DNA of 64,000 nucleotides from Leptolyngbyaceae cyanobacterium RM1_1_2. GTDB lineage: Bacteria > Cyanobacteriota > Cyanobacteriia > Phormidesmidales > Phormidesmidaceae. The position numbers and the translations under genes are program-made. Under the pieces are notes generated by a model that was not told the origin of the DNA, made no database searches, and saw only the letters and a list, made by a program, of their open reading frames with translations. The DNA is taken from contig JAAUQI010000009.1 of assembly GCA_012032345.1 (NCBI GenBank), positions 1 to 64,000 on the forward strand, in the 5' to 3' direction. Positions 44,224 through 53,257 of the stretch are shown piece by piece; position 1 is the stretch's first letter; each line of letters starts with the position of its first letter.

Positions 44224-44901
44224 ATGGGAACCTGGATTAAAGAAACCGACAACGCTATCTACCTGATGCAGGGAGGGTATTATCTATCAAAAATATCTAA
44301 GTATCCTTCTAAAAATAATCCTGAAGAGAAAATTTTAAATATTCGCGGCATCCAATCGTGGTTTACCCGTGATGACGCACCCAGAGGCATGACCGTATCG
44401 CCGGGGGGTGAAGAACCGCTGCCTTTGCCGCCGCCGCCGCCTAAATCGAGCGTTAGGAGAATTAGCGATGAAGGGGTCTTCCTGATCAAATCATTCGAGG
44501 GACTGCGCCTCAAAGCCTATCAGGATGCCGTTGGTATCTGGACAATTGGCTATGGTACAACCCAGGGCGTGACGCCAGGAATGGAAATCACCCAAACTCA
44601 GGCAGAGCAGTTGCTTAGACGAGACGTAAACAAGTTTGAACAAGCCGTACAGGAAGCGCTGCAGGTTTCGATTAATGACAACCAGTTTTCGGCTCTGGTT
44701 TCTTTCACCTATAATGTGGGGTCGGGCGCTTTTCGCAGTTCTACGCTGCTGCGGCTGCTAAATCAAAACGATATTCAAGGCGCAGCCGATCAGTTTCCTC
44801 GCTGGAACCGAGCTGGCGGACGTATCCTTGCAGGCTTGACGCGACGTCGTGATGCAGAGCGGGCGCTATTTCTAGGTCAAGATTTTAGGCGCTTTCTATA
44901 A
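44224..44901 (+). CDS. GH24 (T4/lambda-type) lysozyme with unknown N-terminal domain
   Basis: 225 residues. The C-terminal part (about 85-222) is a phage-type GH24 muramidase: catalytic Glu in KSFEGLRLKAYQD, WTIGYGTT, the ALVSFTYNVGSGAF motif and FPRWNRAGGRILAGLTRRRDAERALF. It should cut the glycan strand of peptidoglycan. The first 63 residues form an unknown polar domain, joined by a run of prolines (about 67-73). There is no signal peptide, and no holin or other phage gene is near, so export is unexplained. It could be a captured phage enzyme used as a bacteriocin-like or wall-remodelling factor. A 19-base tandem repeat lies just upstream. Confidence 0.88.
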   Translation: MGTWIKETDNAIYLMQGGYYLSKISKYPSKNNPEEKILNIRGIQSWFTRDDAPRGMTVSPGGEEPLPLPPPPPKSSVRRISDEGVFLIKSFEGLRLKAYQDAVGIWTIGYGTTQGVTPGMEITQTQAEQLLRRDVNKFEQAVQEALQVSINDNQFSALVSFTYNVGSGAFRSSTLLRLLNQNDIQGAADQFPRWNRAGGRILAGLTRRRDAERALFLGQDFRRFL

Positions 44902-44934
44902 TTCCTGATCCCCATTGCTTTTCTTCAATTTTCC

Positions 44935-45831
44935 ATGCAAAAAGAGCATTCGGCCCGGCAGCGAGGGGTAACGCCCTATTTATTTTTGCTGCCTGCTTTG
45001 ATTATTCTAGGGTTAACGGTTTTTGGGCCGGCCCTGCAGGCGTTTTATCTTAGCTTTACCAGTTTTGGCTACGACCTGACTCAGCCTCCTCAGTGGAATA
45101 ACTTTGAAAACTTTCAAAGGCTACTGCGGGATCAGGTGTTTTGGCAGACGCTGAAAAATACCCTGCTGTATCTGGTCGGGGTTGTGCCTATGCTAGCGAT
45201 CGCGCCGCTTTTGCTAGCAATTTTGGTCAACCAAAAACTGCGGGGCGTGCGCTGGTTTCGGGTGGCTTACTACGTGCCCGTTGTAATTTCAATGGTGGTG
45301 GCGGGGATCGCTTGGCGATGGCTATACGCTGAAAACGGCTTATTCAACCAGCTGCTAATAGGTCTCAAACTCAGCACACAGGGAGTTCCCTGGCTAACCA
45401 GTCCTAGTCTGGCACTGCCGAGCGTTATGGCCGTCACCGTTTGGAAAGGGTTGGGATACTATATGGTGATCTATCTAGCGGGGCTACAGGCGATTCCTGC
45501 TAGTCTTTACGAGGCTGCTGCTATGGATGGTTCAGAAGGTTGGCAGCAGCACTGGGATATTACCCTGCCGCTGATGCGTCCCTACGTTCTTTTAGTTAGT
45601 GTGATTTCAGCGATTTCAGCCACCAAGGTGTTTGAAGAAGTTTTCATCATGACTCAGGGAGGGCCTCGCAACAGCTCAAAAACAGTGGTTTATTATGTTT
45701 ATGAGCAGGCATTTCAGTCGTTGGAAATTAACTACGCCTGCACCATTGGCCTGACTTTGTTCCTGATAATTTTGGGATTGTCTTTACTGCGGCTGGCATT
45801 TTTACAGACCTCTAACGGCAGCTACTTATGA
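44935..45831 (+). CDS. Sugar ABC transporter permease (MalF/UgpA type)
   Basis: 298 residues with six membrane helices and the permease EAA loop (YEAAAMDGSEGWQQHWDITLPLMRP, about 195-219), which contacts the ATPase. The N-terminus (TPYLFLLPALIILGLTVFGP) is typical of carbohydrate-uptake CUT1 permeases. No second permease, binding protein or ATPase gene is adjacent, so its partners must be elsewhere. It starts 33 bases after the lysozyme gene on the same strand. Its 3' end overlaps the convergent BON-like gene by 10 bases (45822-45831). Confidence 0.9.
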   Translation: MQKEHSARQRGVTPYLFLLPALIILGLTVFGPALQAFYLSFTSFGYDLTQPPQWNNFENFQRLLRDQVFWQTLKNTLLYLVGVVPMLAIAPLLLAILVNQKLRGVRWFRVAYYVPVVISMVVAGIAWRWLYAENGLFNQLLIGLKLSTQGVPWLTSPSLALPSVMAVTVWKGLGYYMVIYLAGLQAIPASLYEAAAMDGSEGWQQHWDITLPLMRPYVLLVSVISAISATKVFEEVFIMTQGGPRNSSKTVVYYVYEQAFQSLEINYACTIGLTLFLIILGLSLLRLAFLQTSNGSYL

Positions 45832-46178
45832 GCCTGAATCGTGACACCATGCAGCTCGACAGCATCAGCTCCTTCAGTCTGCATAGCGGCCTGCACTAGG
45901 CGTTTGAGAACTTCCTCCGAAGCAGCTTCCCCCTGCAAAATGACAATACGCCCTCGCTGTCTAACAGACATTCCGGCGGCCTCAGTCTCAAATTTATGGC
46001 AGAAATGTCGCTGAACTCGCTTTGCTAAACCCTGATGGTCATACTCTCCACAAAGACCTATACGCTCAGGCGGGATCGTTCGATACCAGGAGCAGGCTGA
46101 GGTCGGTACAAGTGATGCAACTGCACATCCCCCGATAGCGGTTTGGCCAGACATGTAGGCGGCTTCATACACACCCAT
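45822..46178 (-). CDS. Small protein with BON-like C-terminal domain
   Basis: 118 residues. The N-terminal 40 residues have several cysteines and are weakly hydrophobic (AAYMSGQTAIGGCAVASLVP). Residues about 48-115 look like one BON unit: a helix (LAKRVQRHFCHKF), beta strands with GRIVILQGEAASEEVLKRLV and a final V-E-L-x-G-V strand. BON domains often bind phospholipid or act as peripheral envelope modules. It is convergent with the sugar permease and overlaps it by 10 bases. The function is unknown. Confidence 0.6.
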   Translation of the reverse strand: MGVYEAAYMSGQTAIGGCAVASLVPTSACSWYRTIPPERIGLCGEYDHQGLAKRVQRHFCHKFETEAAGMSVRQRGRIVILQGEAASEEVLKRLVQAAMQTEGADAVELHGVTIQAHK

Positions 46179-46692
46179 AGATGATCACCTTCCAAAAATT
46201 GCTAGAACAGCGTTGGCCCATAATTACTGAGCAAACTTGCCAAAGACTCAGGGCACACATTTTCTTAGAGGTAGGAGCAGAAATACCCAGGCCAAATGTG
46301 ACTTAAGTTACATTTGAAGGGCATAACTTTACATCCGCATTAAGATTTCGACTAGTATCTTAGCTAAAAAATTGGCTGTTTCCGTATTCTTACGACCTTT
46401 TTTGAGAGGATTCTGTTGCCCAGCCAGCAAATCTTATAGATCTGCGTTGGGGCCTGAGTAATCTATCTTTCGGTATAAAAAGCCTGAAACAAAGGTGACT
46501 AACCCTCGATTTTGCTAGGGATCTTTGAAGATGATTTTAAGGAAAAGCTTAAGAAAACCAGGGGCTGAGGCGGCTTCTCTTCCAGTAATTTCTGCTCAGA
46601 CTGGTAGCGATGATACCAGGAGGGACTTTCCCTACTTTCCTCTAAAGCTAACTCCAGATTATCAAAATATTTAATTAAGTATACAAATCAGT
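46179..46692. other. Spacer between ispF and the BON-like gene
   Basis: 514 bases with no supportable gene; both flanking genes are on the minus strand, so it should contain the promoter of the BON-like gene and the end of the trmD-ispF transcript. It is AT-rich. No known RNA, repeat or strong terminator is recognised; a weak hairpin-like stretch (AGGGACTTTCCCT) lies near 46621. Confidence 0.45.
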
Positions 46693-47175
46693 TCAAAAAT
46701 TTCTATGCAACAGGGCTACGGCATAAGCGGAGATGCCCTCTTCTCGACCTGTCGGCCCTAATCCTTCGTTGGTGGTGGCTTTGACACCAATTTGTTCAGG
46801 GCTGAGGCCAAGCAATTGCGCTAGGCGATCGCGGATAGTCTGAATGTGAGGCTTAAGTTTTGGGCGCTCGGCCACGATGACGCTGTCGATATTGCCAATC
46901 TGCCAGCCGCGATTTTTGATCATCTGATGCACCTGCTCAAGCAGCATCAGGCTGTTTGCCCCCTGCCATTGGGGATCGCTCGGGGGAAAGTAGAGACCAA
47001 TATCTCCCAGGCTCAAAGCACCTAACAGCGCATCTACAATAGCGTGGGTAAGAACATCGGCATCGCTGTGGCCTAACAGACCCAGAGAATGCTCGATTTT
47101 GACGCCGCCTAAAATCAGGGGATGATCTGCGACCAGACGGTGGATGTCGTAACCATTACCAATTCGAATATTCAT
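46693..47175 (-). CDS. ispF: 2-C-methyl-D-erythritol 2,4-cyclodiphosphate synthase
   Basis: 160 residues, normal length. It starts [15 protein letters not shown], with the zinc ligands Asp and His in GYDIH and His in [20 protein letters not shown], and has the C-terminal [18 protein letters not shown] block. It forms the cyclic diphosphate intermediate of the MEP isoprenoid pathway, which supplies carotenoids, phytol and quinone tails. Its start codon overlaps the trmD stop by 4 bases (ATGA type), so translation is coupled. Confidence 0.97.
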   Translation of the reverse strand: MNIRIGNGYDIHRLVADHPLILGGVKIEHSLGLLGHSDADVLTHAIVDALLGALSLGDIGLYFPPSDPQWQGANSLMLLEQVHQMIKNRGWQIGNIDSVIVAERPKLKPHIQTIRDRLAQLLGLSPEQIGVKATTNEGLGPTGREEGISAYAVALLHRNF

Positions 47176-47897
47176 TGAGACTCCAAATCAGACTGCTCTA
47201 GCCACTGTTGATACAGATCAGGACGACGAGCTTGGGTGCGAATTTGCTGCTGCTGTTGCCGCCACCGGGCGATCGCCCCATGATTTCCCGAACGCAATAC
47301 TTCTGGTACCTGCCAGCCGCGAAAACTGGCAGGGCGGGTATATTGCGGGTAGTCAAGCAGCCCCGCTTCAAAGCTTTCGTACTTAAGCGAGTCGGCCTTG
47401 CCCACAGTGCCCGGTCTAAGCCGAGTAATGCCGTTGACTAAGGCCAAGGCTGGGATTTCGCCACAGGTCAGCACAAAATCTCCAAGGGAGACTTCTCGGG
47501 TTACCAAATGCAAAACGCGCTCGTCTACCCCTTCGTAATGTCCGCAAATAATCACAATTTGGTCATAGTCCGCCGCTAGGGTTTGCATTAAAGCCTGCTG
47601 CAGCGGCTCTCCCTGAGGCGTCATCAAGATAATCTCTTGCTTTGGCAACCTGGGTAGTGACTCAACCGCTGCAAAAATTGGCTCTGGCTTCATCAACATA
47701 CCCGCACCGCCGCCGTAGGGTTCGTCGTCTACGCGACGGTGCTTATCGGTGGCAAAGCTGCGTGGATTGGTAATATGAACTTCGGCAATACCGCGATCGA
47801 GAGCCTTGCCCAGCAGTCCAGACTGCAGCGGCGACAGGAAAAACTCTGGGAAAAGGCTAATCACGTCAAATCGGAGGGGAGCAGTTAGCGCAACCAT
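47172..47897 (-). CDS. trmD: tRNA (guanine-N1-)-methyltransferase
   Basis: 241 residues. The SPOUT core is intact, with [15 protein letters not shown] near 60, [10 protein letters not shown] near 117 and [18 protein letters not shown] near 133. It methylates G37 next to the anticodon using SAM, which prevents frameshifting. A C-terminal Gln-rich tail is typical. It is the upstream gene of a two-gene operon with ispF. Confidence 0.97.
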   Translation of the reverse strand: MVALTAPLRFDVISLFPEFFLSPLQSGLLGKALDRGIAEVHITNPRSFATDKHRRVDDEPYGGGAGMLMKPEPIFAAVESLPRLPKQEIILMTPQGEPLQQALMQTLAADYDQIVIICGHYEGVDERVLHLVTREVSLGDFVLTCGEIPALALVNGITRLRPGTVGKADSLKYESFEAGLLDYPQYTRPASFRGWQVPEVLRSGNHGAIARWRQQQQQIRTQARRPDLYQQWLEQSDLESQ

Positions 47898-48148
47898 AGG
47901 AAGATTTGAAAATATCGAACAACTGGCCTAACGGCTTGAAATCATAGCTGGTTGAGTCATTTGAAATTTGGCGACATCCTAAATTAGCTTGGGCTTCAGA
48001 AGATTTTTATACCAGCCTAGGTCGGTAAGAGTGATAAACTCAGTCAAATGTGGGTTCCCCAGGCGATATTTAAGCCAGAGGCAGAAGGCGCTCTCAGGCT
48101 TCTACGACTGCTGGGAAAGTTGATCGAAGTGTGACCCGAAAGCTTATC

Positions 48149-48988
48149 ATGCAGCAATTAGAATCTTCGCTAGAGCAGAGGATGCCTCCCCTAACTAAAT
48201 CGGCTGTTCTGGTCATTGGTGGTGCCGAAGATAAGGTGCATGGCCGAGAAATTCTCTACGCCTTCTTTGAGCGAGCAGGTGGACAAAATGCCAATATTGC
48301 TATTATCCCTTGCGCTTCCCGTGAGCCCGACGTTATTTCTGAGCGCTATCGCCATATTTTCACAGAGATGGGGGCAACAAACATTGAGGTGATGGATATC
48401 CGCGATCGCCAGCAGGGCGAAGATCCAATTTGGGAGAAACAGCTAGAGAACTGTACCGGTGTCTTTATGACCGGCGGCGACCAGGTCAGGCTATGTGGAC
48501 TGCTCGCCGATACCCCAATGATTGAGCATATCCGCCGCAAAGCCCAGCTAGGGGAAATGACCTTGGCCGGAACCAGTGCCGGGGCCGCCGTTATGGGTCG
48601 TCATATGATTGCCGGGGGCGGCAGTGGTGAATCTCCTAATCGCTCCCTGGTGGATATGGCAACCGGACTGGCGATCTTGCCAGATATTGTGGTTGATCAG
48701 CATTTTCACAATCGCAATCGTATGGCCCGTCTGGTCAGCGCTATTGCCATGCAGCCTGATCAAGTCGGAATTGGTATCGATGAAGACACCTGTGCGCTGT
48801 TTGAAAGCGATAGCGTGTTTGGTGTAATTGGCAAAGGCACAGTTACCGTTGTTGATCCCAGCGATATGAGCTATTCCAATGAATCTAAAATTGAAGCAAC
48901 TGAGCCTCTAAGCCTGCATAACCTGCGAGTTCATATTTTGACTCACGGCGATCGCTACGATTTGCAGTATCACCGTGTTCTCAGTTAG
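48149..48988 (+). CDS. cphB: Cyanophycinase
   Basis: 279 residues from the ATG at 48149; a GTG at 48131 in the same frame would add six residues, but the start MQQLES fits homologues. It is an S51-type serine peptidase with the nucleophile in AGTSAGAAVMG and the motifs VIGGAEDK, FMTGGDQVRL and VVDQHFHNRNRMARL. It cuts cyanophycin (poly-Asp with Arg side chains) to beta-Asp-Arg dipeptides. It lies 246 bases before cphA on the same strand, the standard cyanobacterial arrangement. Confidence 0.97.
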   Translation: MQQLESSLEQRMPPLTKSAVLVIGGAEDKVHGREILYAFFERAGGQNANIAIIPCASREPDVISERYRHIFTEMGATNIEVMDIRDRQQGEDPIWEKQLENCTGVFMTGGDQVRLCGLLADTPMIEHIRRKAQLGEMTLAGTSAGAAVMGRHMIAGGGSGESPNRSLVDMATGLAILPDIVVDQHFHNRNRMARLVSAIAMQPDQVGIGIDEDTCALFESDSVFGVIGKGTVTVVDPSDMSYSNESKIEATEPLSLHNLRVHILTHGDRYDLQYHRVLS

Positions 48989-49234
48989 CTGCTAATAGTA
49001 GACAATTTCAGACTAGGCTTTAGGTAGATAAATATGCCATTGAATGTTCTTAAACTGATCTTAATTCTCGACCCGTTACAAAAATGCCCTCAGGCATATC
49101 CTTTGAGCTGGTTGCGCTCCGCCAGGAACGAGTTTTTCCAGGGACTCATAGGCGGCGCTTAATAGTTATGCTGCGTGCTCATAAGCCTAGAGAGTCAATT
49201 TCGCATCTATTTTGCTGCTGGCTAGATAACTACC

Positions 49235-51943
49235 ATGAGAATCCTGAAAACCCAAACTCTGCGCGGCCCCAACTACTGGAGTACCCGTTACCACCAGCTA
49301 ATCGTAATTCGTTTAGATTTAGAAGATTTAGCTGAGACTTCAACCTGCGATATTCCAGATTTATCCGAAGCACTGTTAAAGACACTGCCTACATTAGCCG
49401 AACACCGCTGTACTTCAGGGCAATCAGGTGATTTTTTGCAGCAGGTCACAGACGGCCTCGATCTGGTGCAAGTTGTTAAGCACGTCGCCCTTGAGCTACA
49501 GACTTTAGCAGGCATGGCAGTGGGCTTTGGCCGTACTCGTGGAACCTCAGCAAAGGGCGTCCAGCAAGTTGTCTTTGAATATATAGACGAACAGGCAGGT
49601 CGATACGCGGCCCGGGCTGCAGTCCGTTTATGCACCAGCTTAATCAAGCTAGGGCAATATCCGCTAGATGAGCTAGAGCAGGATCTCTCTGATCTCAGAG
49701 ACCTGTGGACTGATGCAGCCTTGGGGCCTAGCACCCAAACTATTATCAGGGAGGCTGAAGCTAAAGGCATTCCCTGGGTGCAGTTGCGCAGTCGCGCCAT
49801 GATTCAGCTAGGCCAGGGTGTCTATCAAAAGCGAATTCAGGCTACCCTGAGCAGTCAGACCGGCGTTTTGGGGGTTGAGCTTGCCTGTGATAAAGAAGGC
49901 ACCAAACGAATTTTGCAAGATGCAGGCGTGCCCGTTCCTAGAGGAACTGTGATTCACTATCTCGATGAGCTAGAGGAAGCTGTTGAAACCGTTGGCGGTT
50001 TCCCCATTGTGGTCAAGCCTCTAGATGGCAATCACGGAAGGGGGATCACGATTAATATTGATTCTTGGAGTCAGGCAGAGTCGGCCTACGACGCCGCTAG
50101 AGCCGTCTCTAAAGGGGTGATTGTGGAACGTTTTTATCGAGGCCGCGATCACCGGGTGCTGGTGATCAACGGCAAAGTTGTAGCTGTAGCAGAACGGATT
50201 CCCGCTCACGTCGTGGGAGATGGTGAATCTACAGTTGAAGACCTGATTGCAGCGACCAACCGTGATCCCAGACGAGGTGAAGGTCATGAAAACATTCTGA
50301 CCCGCATTGAGGTCGATCGCACTAGCTGGCAGCTACTAGACCAAAAAGGCTACACCCTAGAAACTGTTTTAGCGAAAGACGAGATTTGCTACCTGCGAGC
50401 TACGGCCAACCTCAGCACAGGCGGTATTGCCATCGATCGCACTGACGAGATTCACCCCAAAAACCTGTGGTTAGCTCAGCGAGTTGCCAAGATCATCAGC
50501 TTAGATATTGCTGGGATTGATATTGTCACTGAGGATATCACCCGACCTCTGCGAGAGACAGACGGGGTCGTAGTTGAAGTCAACGCCGCTCCCGGCTTTC
50601 GGATGCACTTTTCCCCCAGCGAAGGGATTCCGCGCAACGTGGCAGAGCCGCTGATTGATATGCTGTTTCCGCCCGGAACGCCGACGCGCATACCCATCAT
50701 TGCGCTGACGGGTACCAACGGCAAGACCACCACCACTCGTCTGACCGCGCATATTTTCAAGCAGACTCAAAAAGTGATTGGCTACACCACTACTGACGGG
50801 GTCTATATCAGCGACTATTTGGTAGAGCCGGGAGACAACACCGGGCCGCAAAGCGCTCAGATGATTTTGCAAGATCCCACCGTTGAAATTGCGGTGCTGG
50901 AAACGGCACGGGGTGGCATCTTGCGCTCTGGGCTAGGGTTTGATAGCTGTGATGTAGGCGTCGTACTCAATGTTGCAGCCGATCATTTGGGGCTAGGGGA
51001 TATCGACACCGTCGAGGAAATGGCCCACCTCAAGAGCGTTGTGGCAGAAGCGGCTCGGCCTAACGGCTATGCGGTACTCAACGCCGACGATCCCCTAGTC
51101 GCGGCAATGGCTCAGCGGGTGCAGGCTCAGGTAGCCTATTTTTCGATGAGTCCTGATAACGAGCTGGTTCAGGCCCATACTCAACAGGGAGGGCTGGCAG
51201 CGGTCTATGAAAATGGCTATTTAAGCATCCTCAAGGGCGATTGGGTACTCCGAATTGAGCAGGCCGAAAACGTGCCGCTGACAATGATGGGACGAGCGCC
51301 TTTTATGATTGCTAATGCTCTAGCAGCTAGCCTCACAGCCTTTACCCAGGGGATTAGCATTGAAGCTATTCGTCAGGCACTACACACTTTCCAGGCGTCG
51401 GTAGATCAAACCCCAGGGCGAATGAACCTGTTCAACCTAGGTCGCTTTCATGCCCTAATTGACTACGCTCACAACCCGGCTAGCTATGAAGCTCTGGCCG
51501 GGTTTGTCAATAACTGGCCGGGTACCTGCATTGGCGTGATCGGTGGGCCGGGCGATCGCCGCGATGAAGACTTTGTGACACTGGGCAAGCTAGCCGACGG
51601 CATGTTTGATCAGATCCTGATTAAAGAGGATGACGACACCCGTGGTCGCCCTCGCGGCGAAGCAGCCGATCTGATTCTGGAGGGGATCAAAGCGGCTGGA
51701 GGACAGAGTGGCCACCGCATCTTGTTAAATGAGGTCGAAGCTATTCATGCCGCTCTCAACGAAGCGCCCGACGATAGCCTAGTCGTTATCTTGCCAGAAA
51801 GCGTACAGCGGGCTATTGACCTGATTAAAGAGCGCCAGCCTATGGCGACGGAGAACAGCGCCGCGATCGCCAATGGCACAGTCCCTACACTTACAGCCAC
51901 AGAGATTGCTGACGCTTCGGCTTTAGCCAAATCAAAAGGCTGA
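49235..51943 (+). CDS. cphA: Cyanophycin synthetase
   Basis: 902 residues, normal for CphA1. An N-terminal domain (1-160) starts MRILKTQTLRGPNYWS. An ATP-grasp domain (about 165-475) with GFPIVVKPLDGNHGRGI adds aspartate to the backbone. A Mur-ligase-like domain (about 485-875) with the P-loop GTNGKTTTTR (about 491-500) adds arginine to the side chain. Product: cyanophycin granules, a nitrogen store in the cytoplasm. cphB directly upstream breaks it down, and the lyase at 6919 could act further down that path. Confidence 0.98.
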   Translation: MRILKTQTLRGPNYWSTRYHQLIVIRLDLEDLAETSTCDIPDLSEALLKTLPTLAEHRCTSGQSGDFLQQVTDGLDLVQVVKHVALELQTLAGMAVGFGRTRGTSAKGVQQVVFEYIDEQAGRYAARAAVRLCTSLIKLGQYPLDELEQDLSDLRDLWTDAALGPSTQTIIREAEAKGIPWVQLRSRAMIQLGQGVYQKRIQATLSSQTGVLGVELACDKEGTKRILQDAGVPVPRGTVIHYLDELEEAVETVGGFPIVVKPLDGNHGRGITINIDSWSQAESAYDAARAVSKGVIVERFYRGRDHRVLVINGKVVAVAERIPAHVVGDGESTVEDLIAATNRDPRRGEGHENILTRIEVDRTSWQLLDQKGYTLETVLAKDEICYLRATANLSTGGIAIDRTDEIHPKNLWLAQRVAKIISLDIAGIDIVTEDITRPLRETDGVVVEVNAAPGFRMHFSPSEGIPRNVAEPLIDMLFPPGTPTRIPIIALTGTNGKTTTTRLTAHIFKQTQKVIGYTTTDGVYISDYLVEPGDNTGPQSAQMILQDPTVEIAVLETARGGILRSGLGFDSCDVGVVLNVAADHLGLGDIDTVEEMAHLKSVVAEAARPNGYAVLNADDPLVAAMAQRVQAQVAYFSMSPDNELVQAHTQQGGLAAVYENGYLSILKGDWVLRIEQAENVPLTMMGRAPFMIANALAASLTAFTQGISIEAIRQALHTFQASVDQTPGRMNLFNLGRFHALIDYAHNPASYEALAGFVNNWPGTCIGVIGGPGDRRDEDFVTLGKLADGMFDQILIKEDDDTRGRPRGEAADLILEGIKAAGGQSGHRILLNEVEAIHAALNEAPDDSLVVILPESVQRAIDLIKERQPMATENSAAIANGTVPTLTATEIADASALAKSKG

Positions 51944-52383
51944 GTGCAGAATTAAGCTTGCAGCATACCTGAACTTAAAACCAGCTGTTCCTCTCGCTGC
52001 CTCAAAAAGCGATCGCTCATACAGGTTAGCGACATTTCTGGTGTGGACAGTGACCGAGGGCTGAGCGTAGTCGAAGTCCGGCCAGTTTGTGGTGCTCACT
52101 TGCAGCCTTCATGCCCAAGCCCTCAAAACTAGTATTAGAAAATCTTCTCAGTCAATTCTCAGCCGTTCCTTAAACTCACCTCAGTCCAAGTCTAGCTGAG
52201 TCGAGTTTAGTAAGGGAGAAGCGTAGCATTTGAATTCAGAACGCTTGAGGCGAGATGTTTTCAGGTGGAGTTTTGGCTGAGCTAGTGCTGACATAGTATT
52301 GTCGGCTAAGCCACAAACTAACGCTTTAGTGGGTAAACCCTGCTGACTGCTCAAATGCCGTTTTTACTCTAAAGGTGACCACT
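51944..52383. other. Spacer between cphA and the YHS gene
   Basis: About 440 bases without a supportable gene. It carries one copy of the TTCGAC-GCTCAG type repeat at 52046-52083. The last bases hold AAAGGTGA (52371-52378), which serves as the ribosome binding site of the YHS gene. Confidence 0.5.
52046..52083. repeat. Interspersed repeat, second TTCGAC-GCTCAG copy
   Basis: On the minus strand the core reads CTTCGACTACGCTCAG, flanked by imperfect arms (CGGAC and CCCTCGG). The same core in shorter form is in the palindrome at 31227-31255. This is the familiar widespread bacterial intergenic repeat. Confidence 0.6.
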
Positions 52384-53037
52384 GTGAAGGTAAAGTATTT
52401 TGCTACGCTGGCAATTTCATCAATGCTTATGTTTGGAGCTGTAGCAGTTCGTCAGTCATTTAGTACTGCTCAAGCCAATCCTTGCGCCGCAGAAGTCAAT
52501 CCCTGTGCCAGTGCCAACCCCTGTGCCAGCATTAACCCTTGCGCTAGTGCCAATCCTTGCGCTAGTGCTAATCCTTGTGCTAGTGCCAATCCTTGCGCCA
52601 GTGCTAATCCCTGTGCGGGCGCTGATGCGGCTCAAGGCGCTGCTCCTGTTGTTTACTCAGACGCCAGCGGTTTGGCTATTCGAGGCGTAGATCCAGTAGC
52701 TTACTTTACCGAGAGTGCCCCTGTCGCAGGCAGCAGTCAGTTTGAGTATGAGTGGAAGGGAGCTACCTGGAGATTTTCCAGCGCTGAAAACCGTTCGCTA
52801 TTTGCTAGCAATCCAGAAGCTTATGCCCCGCAGTATGGTGGCTATTGTGCTCAGGCAGTGAGCGAGGGCAACCTTGCTTCTGTTGATCCTACGGCATGGC
52901 GCATTGTCGATGGCAAGCTATATCTCAACTACAGTATGGAAGTTCAGCAGCAGTGGCTAGCCGATGTTCCAGGACATATTGCCCAAGCAGATGCCAACTG
53001 GCCAGAAGTGCTCAACGTAGGCATTGTGCATGAATAA
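52384..53037 (+). CDS. Secreted YHS-domain protein with NPCA repeats
   Basis: 217 residues from a GTG at 52384, with GGTGA 5 bases upstream; a GTG at 52375 is in frame but overlaps that site. A signal peptide (1-31) ends at AQA. Eight NPCA units follow (about 32-78), six spaced exactly six residues apart, giving eight regularly placed cysteines. A YHS domain (about 86-160) follows with IRGVDPVAYF, FEYEWKGATWRFSSAENR and YGGYCAQAV; YHS domains are linked to copper or heavy-metal proteins. The repeat is likely a metal-binding or disulfide-rich stretch outside the cytoplasm. The function is not known. Confidence 0.85.
   Translation: MKVKYFATLAISSMLMFGAVAVRQSFSTAQANPCAAEVNPCASANPCASINPCASANPCASANPCASANPCASANPCAGADAAQGAAPVVYSDASGLAIRGVDPVAYFTESAPVAGSSQFEYEWKGATWRFSSAENRSLFASNPEAYAPQYGGYCAQAVSEGNLASVDPTAWRIVDGKLYLNYSMEVQQQWLADVPGHIAQADANWPEVLNVGIVHE
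52477..52617 (+). repeat. 18-base tandem coding repeat (NPCA units)
   Basis: Eight units encoding Asn-Pro-Cys-Ala, mostly separated by Ser-Ala, give an 18-base period. The copies differ mainly at third codon positions (for example CCT/CCC and TGC/TGT), so the array is not freshly made and the protein sequence seems to be kept. Confidence 0.85.
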
Positions 53038-53056
53038 AGCAGTAAGCTGCCACTGA

Positions 53057-53200
53057 TTAAGACTCCGAAACGGCGGGTGCGTTCAGCTTGCTGTAGCGTA
53101 TCCGCCTTGTCATAGTTCTATAGCGATCGCCGGAGTAGCCATCAGCTTCAATCAAAGCGGCATTGGCCAGCCTGGTAAAACTGGCACAAGTTGAGAGCAT
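53057..53200 (-). CDS. Possible small protein or gene fragment (uncertain)
   Basis: A minus-strand frame with an ATG at 53200 gives 47 residues, including ASFTRLANAALIEADGYSGD and RRIRYSKLN. The composition looks more protein-like than chance, and the frame extends upstream to 53380 with less convincing sequence. I recognise no family and see no ribosome binding site. It may be a decayed gene or noncoding. Confidence 0.25.
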   Translation of the reverse strand: MLSTCASFTRLANAALIEADGYSGDRYRTMTRRIRYSKLNAPAVSES

Positions 53201-53257
53201 TTCGACTAGAGGTAGTATGTATGCTAGTTTTGTAGCCAAAGGTAGCGGGTGTAAGCC

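Noticed and set aside
44224-44901. GH24 lysozyme as evidence of a prophage
   Set aside because: No structural, integrase, holin or terminase gene surrounds it; neighbours are ordinary chromosomal genes.
49084-49335. 83-residue frame between cphB and cphA
   Set aside because: It overlaps the true cphA start in another frame and has no resemblance to a known protein.
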